The notes: a model not told the origin generated them from the sequence alone. Positions 33,600-47,274 are shown, counted from the stretch's first letter. The stretch is DNA of 64,000 nt from Timema cristinae (GCA_039000515.1 JBCFYV010000285.1:29262-93261); one strand, 5' to 3'. Made by a program: numbers and translations.

Positions 33600-33990
33600 A
33601 TACAATGAGTAGGAATTTTGAAAATAAGGTACAATTGCGAATAAACAAGCAGAAAATAGTTTGAGTAAATAATTAGGAATGAGTCAAAATATCAAAAAGA
33701 ACGAATCGGTATGAATAGTGAGATAGTCAGAATAAATATTCAAACAGTCAGAACAAATAACAAGAAGGAATGATTTGGAATAAGTAAGAGAAGAGTCAGA
33801 ACAAGTGAGGGTGTTCGATTCGCAATCGATAAGAAACGAATCAGAATAAATAAGGTTTGAGTCGAAGTAAATAAATAATATATTTTACGAACAAATATGA
33901 AATAATAGTATTAAGGAAAGAACTAGTCCGAATAAATAAGGAACTATTTGGAATACATACTGCATAAGTTAGGGTGTGTAAATCTAATTT
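33600..33990. repeat. Purine-rich minisatellite, continuation
   Basis: Units such as GAATCAGAATAAATAAGG resume on the far side of the LINE fragment, which therefore seems to have inserted into the array at 32.3-34.0 kb. Confidence 0.6.
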
Positions 33991-35079
33991 TCCTGAGGGG
34001 GTCAGATACAAAAGTTTAGTTGACATTTAGCCATAGAAAGGTTTACACATTAATTTTATAAGTATTATACTATGGGGGTACATCAAATAACAGGGAGTTT
34101 TCGGTCCCCTTCCCTTCTCCCCTTTCTAAGAGCTTACTATTTATTATGTACAACACTGCCTAGATATCCAATTAAATAAAAGATAAAGCCATTTTCAAGA
34201 TAATTTGAATAAAGCAATAACAGTCATATGCACTAGCATGAACCCATTTTGCTTTGAAAAACAAGAACACATGTTGTTCATCATGTAAAACGCTCCTCTG
34301 ATATACATATACATTTCAAACAAAATCATAGAAAATTTGGAGGAACATTCACTTTTTTTAAATATGTCGTTAGTAAACTATCCTTAACAAATTTTCTCCT
34401 TAAAAATAGGAATACAGTATTATTTGTCATGTCAAATACACTGCAGACATTAATTTCAAAGCAATTTGTTTGAGCAAATAATTTCCAAATTTTAAAAACA
34501 GTATTTAATAAACAACCCTAACTTTAAAGGCTAGATTTAAAATATAAAGGATGGTTGAAGGTAATACCCATTAACGCCAAGATATCAAGATTGATCAAAA
34601 TTCGTCAAACTATTTTGGTTGTGGCACCAATTAAAGACAGGCACAGCGGGGTACAGACAGAATTATACAGATAAATATTTTTGGGATCAGAGGTAAATAA
34701 AATGAAATATTCATCATAATGGCAAGGTCGAATTTTTAAACTTTTACAATATTTTATCTTTCCATGACAAAGTAATGATTAAATATAGAAGAAGTCAACA
34801 CCTTTCAATAATTAAATACCTATACATGAAAGGCAAAGTTTGGGGAAAGAGCGATCATAACTATTCAAATGAGCCTGATCTCTTTTGTTGTCAAATATAT
34901 TCAAAATTCTACCTCGGCTTGGGTTTGTTTCCCATGCCATTTTCTCATTATTCAATTTATTCAATTAAAGATGTATATGTTAAAAAAAAAGTGTTTTGTA
35001 AACAAAACTATTATAAAAATATTTTTATCTCAAAAGTATACATTTGCGAATACAATATTGTTAGTACAATCACCATTGA

Positions 35080-35117
<38 letters not shown>

Positions 35118-36180
35118 GCTCCAGTGAGCATATGGTCAAGAACATAAGTCTTCTTTGCCGGTGATAAGAAATTCAAAGTTTTTAATCCTGCTGAGTGTAT
35201 TGAGGTTCGTTTTTTTTCAAAATCGTTGCCATCTCTTCCCCTCCAAAAATGCTTGTACATTAACTCTACATTTTACCTATACCATTCCTAGAACAATACC
35301 ATAATTAGTAGCCCACTTATATGTATAAGTGTGCAGAGGAAGGCACTTATTGTGGTGACATAAGCATACAGGACAGTATTAGATGATGCTGTTGTGGTAC
35401 TGGGAGGAGTCATCCCGGTAGACATTTAGATACAGAAGGGAATTTTAAGAAGATCTGATTAATTGATAGGTGCTTATGAGAAGTTTTAAAACAATGCTAA
35501 TATGAGAGACTGAGTAACATCAAAGGAAGAGAATCTTTTGAGTATTTCCCATCTTTTTAAATGAGAGTATAAAAGTATGAAATGATTAGCAATCATTACG
35601 CTACACACCTACAGAATGGCCATGGAAATTTATCTTGAAAATTATCTGGGTTTAATCTGTGTTAGGAACAAAACTGTGGACAATGTTGTTGCAGAACCGT
35701 TTACCACATCATGTACGCAAGTGAGAATTACGAAGTGCTACGGATCGTGTTAGTGAGGAAAATACGTGATCGTGGTCTGGTGTGGAGAAGGAAAAGGGTG
35801 GTGAACTCACTTGATATTTTCAAAGCGTTTTTGAAGACATCTACAAGGATTTGGAAAAGAAGAGATAAAGAAGAAGACTTGGGAATGGTGTGATACAGCA
35901 GATGGAGAAACAGAAGAATAGAAGAATTTGACTACTGAATGAGAGATAAAGTGAGAAAGAGATTGCCTTTGAATGGTGAAGATCTGATAGGGTGGATGAA
36001 ATTTGAAATATTTAAGTAGGGTGAAGAAAAGATGGCGGATTTGAAATCATAACATGATAAAAGAGAATAGTTTAAATGATAGAATGAAGTAAGACCTAAT
36101 AATGGTTATGGATGAAGGGGACATTCTTTTAGGGATGAGAGAATTTGTACCTTAAAATTATGAGTAAAGGTTAGAAGTCC
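33991..36180. other. Spacer, no supported gene
   Basis: AT-rich. Frames at 34775-35164 are produced by low-complexity sequence around the (ATT)12 run. A plus-strand stretch at 35650-36000 is less AT-rich and has a 60-codon frame (35711-35893) without a recognised domain. Confidence 0.4.
35081..35116. repeat. (ATT)12 microsatellite
   Basis: Twelve uninterrupted ATT repeats. It could mark the tail of an old SINE or LINE, but no body is recognised beside it. Confidence 0.95.
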
Positions 36181-36500
36181 CTTATTCAAGATGAAGACAA
36201 GCAGGACTAGCAGCTAAAAGCAGTAGGCTTGATGCGCTAGGGGTATGGAGGAGGGCCTGTGGCCTATGGGCCTAAAACATTAATTGGCGTTGTGCACAAG
36301 AATAACAGACTATCACTCTCCTGTGTGTTGACATTAGATAATTCAGGTGGCAGTGCAGAGTGAGTGGATAGCCAGCTTGGCTATAATTTGGTAAGGTAGA
36401 CATAAATACCCAGTATTTAAAAAAAGTTTTATTAGTTCGCTCCAAATTCACCCTTTTAGAAGAGAGTTGGTATAAAGTATGGTGTTTAGACTTAATCTTC
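36181..36500. repeat. Dispersed repeat R2, independent copy
   Basis: Shares the 85-bp landmark with 14937-15140 and the patch TTAGTTCGCTCCAAATTCACC with 15775-15850. About 600 bases present between these patches in block A are missing here. It is more diverged than the A/B duplication, so it is an older event. Confidence 0.7.
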
Positions 36501-36742
36501 TGCTTACGGTATTTTCCTTTTGGTTTTTTTTGACTTGAAAATGAATGTTATCATTGAACTTTAAAATTTAAATTATTGGTTTCTTTACCTTTAGTATCGT
36601 TATTGTTTTATATTTGTATTTTTTAAAATAAAGGGCTATTCCATGACAATTGATGCAATGAAAATACCGGTATACTTAAATATTCTTATGAAATTTTCCT
36701 TAGTTGTTATTCCTCCAATTATAGTAAATTATAATTTTCTCT

Positions 36743-37245
36743 TGGGTTGAAAATTTTCTTTATTAAAGAAAAATAAAATTTTAAAGCTTCCGACATTCAT
36801 GTTTAATTAATCTTCTTCATTTGGAAATAATTTTGGTATGAAATAGAAACCAATTTGAAGCGTTTCTTTTTGGCTTTAAAATTACATATCACATGGTCCC
36901 ATGGATTTTTTAAAAGTTCAGGGTTTACCATGATATAATTTTAATTTCAATTTCTTGAAAAAATGATATCTCAAAATATTGATACAAATGCACTTGTTCA
37001 CTAATTTATTAATGGTATGCATGCCTAATTTCACTATGGGATCACATTCAAATTTATTTTTAATAAAATTGGAGTCACCAAAAAATACATCGACAAAATT
37101 TCTCATCACAAACTCACCAAAATGAATTGGTGCTCAATCGCCTGGATTTTATTTACAAATAAAGAATTTTGTATTAAAAATTCACAAGAATATATATTTT
37201 TCTCTTTTATATGGTATTTAACATGCTAAGATTTTGTATATATAT
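36743..37245. repeat. Dispersed repeat R1, copy 2
   Basis: Direct-orientation match to 1215-1733. Its right end (AACATGCTAAGATTT) forms the first arm of the hairpin at 37220-37265. Confidence 0.75.
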
Positions 37246-37265
37246 GTATTAAATCTTAGCATGTT
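37220..37265. repeat. Perfect 15-bp inverted repeat at the edge of block B
   Basis: AACATGCTAAGATTT (37220-37234) and its exact reverse complement (37251-37265) are separated by 16 AT-rich bases. The first arm is the right end of R1; the second is an inverted copy of that end. Duplicated block B begins two bases later at 37268. Confidence 0.95.
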
Positions 37266-37267
37266 GC

Positions 37268-38290
37268 GTTGTGTATAAGACTACAAAAATAAAGGATATT
37301 GAGCATGACCATCGTTGTGGAACATCATTCTCGGGTGACATAAACGTGATAGGACCAGAACATAAAACTGCAAACAATCCTCAAGCGTCCTTGAGGAAAA
37401 GTTCATTTAAGTAAGTCCTCCCTCTTTGCTTTCATTTGCAATGAATGGGAAAAGGATAAATACATATGTCCTTTGGGTGAAAGTTTACTATATACTGGTA
37501 CTGAAGACACATTCTATCAATATAGTTCACTAAACAATGTCATAATCTGCAGACAAATTCCCGAACCAAAGTTTCATCATCAAGAAGTAAACACGGTTTA
37601 TATACATTACAAATGTTGCAGAAGAACTTGGTGATGGTCTGGCTACTGCTTTACCTGGCCTCCACACATTTACTGGATCAGATTTTACAACGGCTTTCCA
37701 AGACAAGGAAAGGTTAAACATTTCAGGATAATGCATCATATGAGACTTTTTAGCCAGTTAAGGAGATATAGTGGGTCTTGAAAAAGACTTATTCACTGGC
37801 ACCGAGCAATCTCTTTGTTAACTGTATGGACAATGTTTTTGCATGTCAGTAACACCAGATACAGTATATTCAAAATAAAATGTGCTCCCAAACAAGAACG
37901 ACTCTTAAAGAAGATACAAAGCTTTGGTCCTACTCTCCATCCTCCGTCAAGGGCTGGTATTCATGAAAAGTTAAAAAGACGCAATGCTGTGTCACTGTTA
38001 TAAAGAAAACTAACCGGCAAAACTCACACCAAGGTATTAACCGTTTAAAACACGGATTGTGTTTATGTAATGGGAATTAAAGGATTCATTGGTTTGAAGA
38101 CATATGTACCCTTAATACCATGATATGGAAACTGACGACGACAAATAAAATGAAGAAGAGGACGCACACAGTGTTGACAGCGATAAAAGCGATTTAGAGG
38201 AGACAACCAGAAAGGTGCTTTCAGACATTACGCATCTTATGATCTTGAAAGAGGGTGAAGAAAAGTAGAAGATTAAGACGATGGAAACAT
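37268..38290 (+). pseudogene. Relic of an uncharacterised invertebrate gene (copy B, 5'-truncated)
   Basis: Same fragments as copy A, including the 62-codon piece at 37815-38003 with CAPKQERLLKKIQSF. The sequence before the KTPN/HDHRCG region is absent because the duplication starts here. One base of the CCC at A position 14331 is missing, shifting the frame after TGSDFTTAF, so this copy is more damaged than A. Confidence 0.6.
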
Positions 38291-41038
38291 AGAGGTTAGA
38301 AGTTTCTCACTCATGATGATGACAAGCAGGACTAGCAGCCAAAAGCATTAGGCTTGATGCGCTAGGGGTATGGAGGAGGGCCTGCGGCCTATGGGCCTAA
38401 ACCATTCATGAGAGTTGTGTGTAAGAAGAACGAACTATCACTCCTCATTGCACCGACAGTGGATAGTTGTGTTGGCAGTGGGCTGTGAATGGATATCCCT
38501 CTGGTTTTAGCCATTTTAGTGCCACCCCTATTCTAGAATTCACATGCAAAGAGTGCCCGGGGCCTGTTGTGTTTTTGTGTGCGACGAATGACAAAGCTAT
38601 TTTCTCATTTTTATAAGGGTTTGCAAGAAAATTCACCAAACCTTTATTTATGAAATGATTATTTTGATTTTTTTATAATTTTAATCCACATGTATTGGTC
38701 CTTAATGATAATAAGGTATCTAAGTAAGATTTGTTACTAAACTCGGAATAATTAATCCCATACATTTGAAAACTATTTACATCAGTATGAATCTGAGGCA
38801 CACTTATATTTTTCCATTCAGCTCTTAATTAAACCGGCATTGCACTTAGCACCTTGAATATGTGGCCGTCCGCCATTGTAAATGTACTAAACTCCAAGTT
38901 ACAATAACAACTATTTACCGTTGATTTTTGTTGCCAACCTTATATAAAATAATAGAGGGGAATGTTTTCTTTCCAGTGATACACTACTGCACTATCGCTC
39001 AGTTAAAGCGAGAACTGGCGCAAATCTAGAGAGCCAACCTTATCGGCTCGGGCACCTTTCACGGTAGTAGTCAGAGCCGATCAGATCGTGGCACTTTTAA
39101 CAATATTAGGCGGAGCCGATCAGTTTGGCTCGTGATACTAAAAGGGTTAAAAACTGTGATTAGCTCGCCCCAAAGTCACCCTTTGGAGGTGATTTGCTAT
39201 GAAATATGACGCTTGGACTGGCAGACACACACTAGGCAAAACTTTGGAAAGGGTGTCTTAGACTTGAAAAACATAAGATTTTTTTTTAATGGCAGCTTTG
39301 ACTACTTTTATTTAACGTAAACTTATTGTTTTGTTTATTTCTTTGGTTTCAAAATTAAGGTTAACTTTGAACTCTACTATTTAAATTCCAGTAATTTCTC
39401 CACTTTTTATCTAAAATGATTATTTTCCTTTTTGATTTTATCTTTTGTAACCTAAACTAGCCTTTTGGTAAATTGAGATATTAATTATTTTTTTCTTTAA
39501 ACTGTCCCTTTGAAATGTGATTATATAAATCAGATGGGTTCCCAATTTATAACTTTTGATGAGTCGAGTCATAATATTAACATCTTTGAGGAATTTTTCC
39601 ATCTTTTGATTGTAGTTTCCTGTAAAGATTATTGTAAATATACTAAACCTCATTCTGGTAGTATTAAATGTAAAGTGTCTTCTTACCTCTGTTGATTATG
39701 ACTTAATGTTTAGAACTATTGGTTTTTGAAATTATAATCAGGTTACAGTCTGAAAACTTGTTTACAGTTTTGCTCATATGATTGTTTACATTTATCTACT
39801 TTTTTCTGGAATTTATGACTATACTAAATTAAATAAATATTAGCAGGTTTCTTTCTCAAGCACTTTTTTTTTTGTTTATGTCACACATAATACTAAGGTG
39901 TTTATTTATGTTACAAGCGAAGTTACAAGCTACAAGCGCAGAAATATAACAATGAATATAAATATATCAATTAGTTTATTTTTGTTTGAGATTAACACGT
40001 AAATATAAGTTAACTCTATTCCCTTAACAACATGGTAACTCAGCGACCTGCGTAATGAGAACAAGAGTTTGTTGACAAGGTATATTAAATAATAGTAGTA
40101 CTAGTGTGTATCTAAGCAGTAACTATAAATATTATAATTAACAAACAGTCTATTATTTTACTGACAGGTCTAATGCGACTATGTCATGCAGGACGCTAAA
40201 TTCTAACTAGGAAAGCCCAAAACTATAAGCGGCTACACAACTAATACCTCCAGAAAAGAGACACAATAGCGCCAGTCTGAAAGCCTAGGAACTCTATAGG
40301 AACGGCACAGTGCAGTTAGTAGACAGTCATCGGGAACAAAAGTCCCACAACTAACATAATGAAGTGACTTCTTTATCACACACTAGTGCATACAAGAGTC
40401 AAGCGATATGGGCTATGGGCGAACAATCATAATTGGCACTTTTTACGGCCCGATATGCCAGAATGTTTATGTTTACACTTTGTGATTCGAGTCATCTATT
40501 ATTTCCTACAGAACATCAAACAGCTCTTAGCAACAAACCAGTTTACTTTAAGCGCCTGACAAACTAATACACAGATTAGTAGCAGGATTACTCCTACGGC
40601 TAATGTATATAGTTTGGGTAAGTTAGTAAGTCTAATGAAGAACTCCATTCTAACCATGATTCATTTAAGTTGAATAAAACTTATACTACACGACTACTAA
40701 TTACAATGAAACTGACTAAACATGAAACGCTATAATAACATAGACTCAAGTCAGGTACATAGTAATGTAGGTACCCTACAACATTTCAGAGTTATAACAA
40801 ACTAACAAATCACGTGTTCTGATCCAAACATGTGATTTATAGAATGACCATTAACAAAACCTAAGCGCTACTAAAGATACATTAACATAATCAAAGTTAT
40901 ACCAGCCAAGCTAAGTGAAGTTGGAAAAACTACTTGACATTAACACATTGTATGACCAGTTCTCAAGGGGTAACACCGTGTGAGCGTATTTGGCACACCA
41001 ACAACTAAATAAGAATGATATAGAGATAAAAGTACATC

Positions 41039-41567
41039 TTAGAACCATTTTAGAACAAACTTTTTTCATGTGTAGATGTTCATGTAAAATGAGTAGAACA
41101 ATTTCTTTATCGATATTAATAAGTCAGCAATTGCTTGAATGCTCGGACATCAATTTTTTTCGAAAAATTTCCCTTTTTTAATATTAACATTTGATTTTGA
41201 TGTGCGAGGATGGTCGAGGCGCGTATCGTCTTCGATCTCGTTCCTCCCCTCCTTAAGCTGTTTAAGCCGATTGAACACTTGAGTACAAGATAAACCATTA
41301 TCACCATAAACTTCCTTTAACAAATTGTATATTTCTGTAGTGGATTTTCCAATTTTTACAAAAAAACTTCACGTTGAGACGCTGCTCACCTTTTACACTC
41401 AACATAATTCCGACAGAGCTCAGGTACACGGTCCACTTTGAACAAAGACTACGGCTGAACTTTCGGTCACAGGTCTTGATATTCAGAAGGTAGAGGGAAA
41501 AAAGAACATAGATCAGTTCATTTAAGTGTCAAAAAAATGATTTTGATTATTTAATAGCCACACCTCG
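41039..41567 (-). mobile_element. Truncated mariner, 5' half (block B)
   Basis: Duplicate of 17666-18194 with the same inverted-repeat word, frame change and truncation point. It was copied as part of the block, not inserted independently. Confidence 0.8.
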
Positions 41568-42828
41568 TACACTAATTAAATACATTGAGTTATGTTTATG
41601 CATTCTAGTCACATTTATTATCATGTATTTGGCAAACAAATTTAACCAAAATTTAGTCATTTCAGCACTGGTAGAGTGAGGAAAGGGGGGGCAAGGCTCC
41701 TTAGCCCTAGTTGACGGTAATTCTTGTTTTTCTTTAGTAGAAAGGATTAATGGTGTTTTAATAGTGTAGTGTTATTTTAGTTTTTGTTTTACATTAGCGA
41801 CTTATTAGTAATTGTGATTTTATATAACTATACATCAGATAATCCCAAAAGTCAGGAGTATAATTTCACCATTTCAAGATGATTTAGAATGAAAAGGTAA
41901 ATAAAATATATTTTCAAATAATTCACTTAATCAGTTGCGCACCCAGCCATATACTTTGGGGGAGGCATTCAATCAAGGCTGCAGAAAGAATGAAATTTTG
42001 ACAGAGTGAGCAGGTTTGGGGTTGCACAGCCCCTAACCCCTTGAGGCTGAGATAATTGTGAATATTAAATACGTTTAGAAATTATTTGGAGTAGTCTTAT
42101 AGATATCCAGAGATTTAAACAATGCAAATGGTATTGAAGCTAATATTTGTTTGTTTTTTAAATTGTTAATTTTGTGTGCAAAGGTAAACCTTTTGAATAT
42201 TAGTCTTGAGTTAGAAGCCTGTTCTTAAAATGTAGCCTATACATTCTACACATCTTCAATGTTAAATATCTTAGTTATACTTTATATTATTTAAATTTCT
42301 ATTAATATTATTTATGGTGTTGGGGAACAGGGGGGTGTCAAATACACTGTTTGCCCTTCTCCCCCTTGGGTTCACCAATGCTTACAGCAAAATATATGTG
42401 TAAATATCTTAGCAATAAACCAATGACATAGTGATAGAGTATTAATAGGAGATAATCTCCCATATGTTAGAGCATACGCATCTAAATAGCTTCTGGAGCA
42501 TACATTCTCAAGTTGGAAGACTCGTTTGTTTCCAAGCAGCATTGTGTGAAATAAGTTAGGCTTTAAGAAATAGTTGTAATTGCAACGTGTGTTGGACAAT
42601 CCACCTGATACCCTCCCACCAAGCTTTGATGGATGCTCGATCCGTGTACCACTTCATTTAACACTTATGATTTTTTGCTTTGTGTATTGTTTGTGCTTTT
42701 AATTACAGTAAGCTAAATGAATAAGTTATGTCTCTCTTATGCATTCAGAAATGTTCTCATACCACTCTTAGCCCCGACATTAATATTTACTTTAATTTCT
42801 AACCATTCAGATACCATTACAATTTGAG

Positions 42829-42873
42829 GACCGCCTTTGTGGTCTAGTGGTAAGAGGTTCTGGTTCTGGCATC
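42829..42873 (+). other. Truncated tRNA-like head (block B)
   Basis: Duplicate of 19454-19498. Confidence 0.4.
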
Positions 42874-44161
42874 TTTCATAATTCTTATGGTATTTTCAAA
42901 CCATGCTAAAAATAGTTATTGAAATATTTTCATTAAAACAATTCCATTTCAATCCATTTTAAATGGGAAAAAAAATATTAATAGATTTATTTCTTTTCTT
43001 TGTACAATTAATCTATAGTGTTTGTTTATAACATATTATTTAATCAATAGTTTTTATTTCTTTTTAAACATATTTTTAAATTCGGGTTGGCTTCATTAAT
43101 CACGACGATATTGAGCTCTAACGACTTGCAAGATGGCACTTTAGTAAGAATACATAGTTTTAAATACAACTTTTCCTTCTACAAATAGTTATCTTAGTTG
43201 ATAATAGGTGCCGTTAGTATGAGTAACTAAAATATTCACAAAGTCTTAACTGTTGTGTGAATAAATATAGTTGGTCCCTACTTACTTAAATGAGAGTATT
43301 ACTCTAGTGATAAATTATTTTCAAAGAAAAACCACATGCTTCTCCATACACAAAGTTTTATGACATTGGCCCTTATTTACCTAAGGCAGTAAAACATGTA
43401 AAATTCTTCACTCTTATCCTACATTCTTTCACGGGTTTTATCATTCTTGAGCACTACACGTTTTAATAATAAGTGTTAATATTCAGAGTATATGAAAACT
43501 ACTGTACATTGAATTTTTAATCCACTATTATAATAAATAAAAATAAACATTCCTACTCATAGCAAACATAGTTATTTTAAATAAAATTGGGTCTAAATGA
43601 AATTTGGTGACATTCTCAGTATATTTTTATCTAGAATATTTATTTTACGGTCCAGGATTTGACTTTGGAATAAGTTATTTTTCAAAAAATTAATGAGGTT
43701 AATATGCATATTACTGGCGTTTAGGCTATCTGTATTTACTAATTTAAGTACAACGGATGAGTAGCGATACTATTTTATTTACTGTAGAAATAATATCAAA
43801 ATTAAGATACAAATAAATATTTCTTTATAACAAACAATGTAGCGATTATTCTGATGTTTCAAGTACTTTTTTTCTAAAAAAGCTCTTAGCTGAAAGTAAA
43901 TGTTACTAACATTCTGTAACGCACTTATAGTATGTTCAAAATCTCTTGTGCCTTTGCCGAGTTCGTATCACGCTAGTACTAAGTAATTTCAACCTTACAG
44001 GAAATCAAACTAATAAAGTTACTAGACCTGATTAATTTACACTTAGCATTCTTGACTACGACACGGAGTCGATGATAAGTAAAATATATTTAAAACCATT
44101 AAAGTTAATGAACTTTTGTGTTCCCAATGCCACAAAGTAAGTAAGCATATGATATCCAACA

Positions 44162-44234
44162 GCCTCTGTGGTATGATGGTCAGATTTACGGACTTCAGGT
44201 CCTGAAGTTCCGGGTTCGATGCCCAGTGCTTCCA
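44162..44234 (+). repeat. tRNA-derived SINE head (block B)
   Basis: Duplicate of 20787-20859, with ACTGAC changed to ACGGAC before the central hairpin. A and B boxes are unchanged. Confidence 0.55.
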
Positions 44235-44596
44235 ATTCTGTCTGCGAAGCAGTGGGTCTGAAACGGAATCAAAATCAACCTCGTGAAAAAAAATGTGGTG
44301 GTACTTGAATGAATAAGTAGCGCTTCAGTCTAGAAAACTAAGATAGAAGGCCGGAGGGTTCGTTGTGCTGACCACATGACACCATCAACCTGAAAATGTT
44401 GGAACTATCTTTAACAACATACGGCAGCCTCTCATTGGTATAGACTGTTTGCAGGCTGACACCATGGAGATAATACTCAAGTTAAAATCTACCAATAGGA
44501 TGAAAAATTATTCCCAAATACATTTATTTCTGGAAAATTGTGTAAAACCTATAGATGTTTTAAAACTTTAAACACCGTATTAAATAACAGATACCC

Positions 44597-44639
44597 ACTT
44601 CAGTGGCCGAGTGGTCTAAGGCATCACTCCATTGAATGG
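44597..44639 (+). other. Truncated Leu/Ser-tRNA-like fragment (block B)
   Basis: Duplicate of 21221-21263 with one substitution near the 3' end. Confidence 0.45.
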
Positions 44640-44980
44640 ACATACCTACCCCCAAAACCCAATACATCTTGGAAATAATTATTATTTACTAATTACTACT
44701 ATTATTACTAAAAATATTATCAATCAATTTTAACAATACTTCGCCAAAGATTACGGTATAATTTTAATTTCCATAAACAAATTTAAGAAAAAAAGTCTAG
44801 TAATTTCATTTTAGTTTTTCTTTTAATTGTGGCAATTACAGGTAAAATAGATCCGTGAAATTTTACATTTAATGGTATATCCAGTTATTAATATTTGTAT
44901 AGCTTCCCAAGCATATCTTTAACATAAATATATGGTTTGTGAAATAATATAAAGTTTAAATGTTGTAAACAATGAGTATT

Positions 44981-45710
44981 AATATCTTTGCCGCCTAACA
45001 GGCAACGGTCCTCTTTTTTCTATGTCAACAACCGGCAGCTTCTACCCAGTGGCCATATTAGTTTTCAGAATTTAAGGTCACTTTTAACGTTCTCTTGCTT
45101 TTAATAATTAATTTGAATTAAACAGCAAAAGAAAACTTTAATACTAAGCAAACAACCAAAAGGTTATTCGCATAACCTAATCTAACCATTTTAAAATACA
45201 TTATAACAGTGAATTATCGTATAAATACATTTAATAACACCACGTGCGTAAGTCAACAAGTTGAAGAACAAATTGTTTTATAGTTGAGTACTATTATTAT
45301 TATTATTATTATTAGCACCGCGTCTTACTACCCGTTCGGGTTATACGCACTTACGCTAATGTGTAATGTTAGGGTGATTGTGAGATGAAATGAAGGACCT
45401 ACAGTTTAACGTGGAATCCGAACCACGGTGGCGACCTGGCATTCCACACATTCACAAGATATCTTGTCAGAGGTGTAGGAAGGGTTTGGAAATCAGATAA
45501 ATCTGTGCCGGGACCGAGGATCGAACCCCGGCCGCCAGCATAGAAGTCTGACACCTTACCCCTAGACCACCAGGTCACCCTTGAGTACTATTGATTTGTA
45601 TATAGGCATGTCTATGCTAGCCATTAATAATGTTATTAAAAATTTTAATAATACAGTGTCGGCTACTAAGTAATCTGTGTGTTCTTTTGTGAATATTATT
45701 TCGGTGTATG
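44981..45710. other. 730-bp segment present in block B only
   Basis: Block A has nine unrelated bases (CTGTTTAAT) where B has this segment. It contains a family 1 SINE at 45296-45580 with its own target duplication; the flanks on both sides are AT-rich and unrecognised. The whole segment has no terminal repeats or target duplication, which fits a deletion with filler in A better than an insertion in B. Confidence 0.8.
45296..45580 (-). mobile_element. tRNA-headed SINE (family 1) with target duplication
   Basis: Minus-strand copy close to 28504-28780: head with B box GGGGTTCGATCCTCGG, body, GCGGTGC tail and (AAT)n. TTGAGTACTATT occurs on both sides (45284-45295 and 45581-45592), a 12-bp target duplication. 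Confidence 0.9.
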
Positions 45711-46743
45711 AGCGTGTTATCCTCAGAAAATAAACAGGTTTTTAGTGATCTTTGAATAATTATTTATCTAATATAACCTTAAAGCGTGTGATAAAATAAA
45801 ATAGAGTGTGTTTCTCAGTGATCTATTACATTATTCGAAAATTTAAGTGTATCAAGACTATAAAATCTTTTAACCCCAAGATTGTGTTGTGTTGCCCTCT
45901 AGGCTAAACCTCGAGTTTTAGAATTTTTATATTAGGCCTATTCCAAAAAAATCTGTGAGGTGTAATAAAAATTACTTGTGAGTCTTTCACCAGTGTTGAT
46001 TAAATAAATACCAGGCTAAGACTTCAAGTTATAAGTTATTGTATTTTTATTAGAGACTTTGTTACAACTGTTTAAAAGGAGTGAATCTAAAATAGACTTT
46101 TGTCAATTATATATTGTATCCCGCACATCGACGTTGGTAGGTTTGTTTGTTTATTAATGGTCTTTTACAAAATCATGAATATAATAGTAATTTATCATAG
46201 ATCTTCGTACAAATTGAGTATCAAGTTTTCTTTATAGTTTTTTAATTTCATTTTACGTTGTCCATGATTATGGTATTTTTATTCCGAAACATGCCGGAAG
46301 AATATAAATCAGCATCATTCTAATGGCTGATTATCACATGGAGTAATGGGATTGAACCAAGAAAAGATTTATATTTTATAAATAACCTTAAAATAAAAAT
46401 TATTATATTTTTCATAAACGTTGTAACTAGAACATTTTCATTACTTTATTTAACCTTATTGGGAGATGCTAACCCATTAATTCATTTTATTGATTAATTT
46501 ACAATACTGTTGATCTTTAAACTTTGTTTGTGTCCTTAATTTGTTGTAGCCAAGTTTTGTAAATAAATTTTAATATTTTATATTATAATAATGAACTCTC
46601 TAGTGAAATATACTGCATTGAGACTGCAATAAAAAAAATAGTAATAAAAAACTTCGGGGTGTCCTCTGGGGGGATTGAAACTGAGCAAGGAACTATTTGT
46701 ATCAGGCTGTACTCTGGAAGCTCCCTCTCCTTTCTACACTCAC

Positions 46744-46808
46744 CGACCAGATGCTGCGGATCTCCCTGGCTCGTCCAGGTTAGTGTCTAGTGAGTCACCA
46801 GATCTCCG
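46744..46808 (-). other. Candidate exon in block B (GC-rich island)
   Basis: Identical duplicate of 22646-22710 including the CATTGGCAG acceptor and GTGAGT donor. Identity here reflects recent duplication and says little about selection. Confidence 0.22.
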
Positions 46809-47274
46809 CTGCCAATGCGTGAAGGGAAATAGGTTTTTTTTTTTTTTTTTCAAGAAATATGGAAATTACTTAGAAAATCTCGGGGTTAACATTTTGCAAG
46901 TTAAAACCTAAACTTTTAATTTGAGAAAAATAAAACTTGGTACCCTACCTACCAGACGTCATGGTACGTTATAACATTAATTCACATAAGGAATATTGGA
47001 CATAAAACCAATTAAAAAATAGTATTCCTGACTTTGGTGGCCAAAAAAAAATTAAAACATTTATAATCGGGCAATAAAAAAATTAAGTAAGTAAAGAAAG
47101 AAAAAAATCTATAAAAAAACAGGGCCTTGCTCGGTCCAGCACTTGCGACCACTGATCCAGTCCAATTAGAGTTATTCACTAGTTTTGGTCTTGCGGGAAG
47201 AATCTAGGAGTACTCAGTAGTCCTGGTCTTTTGTAATCTCAGTAAATCGCGGGGTAACCGTCCCGAAGACTTAC

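Noticed and set aside
35030..35260. Asparagine-repeat protein on the minus strand
   Set aside because: The poly-Asn comes only from the (ATT)12 microsatellite; flanking sequence has no coding traits.
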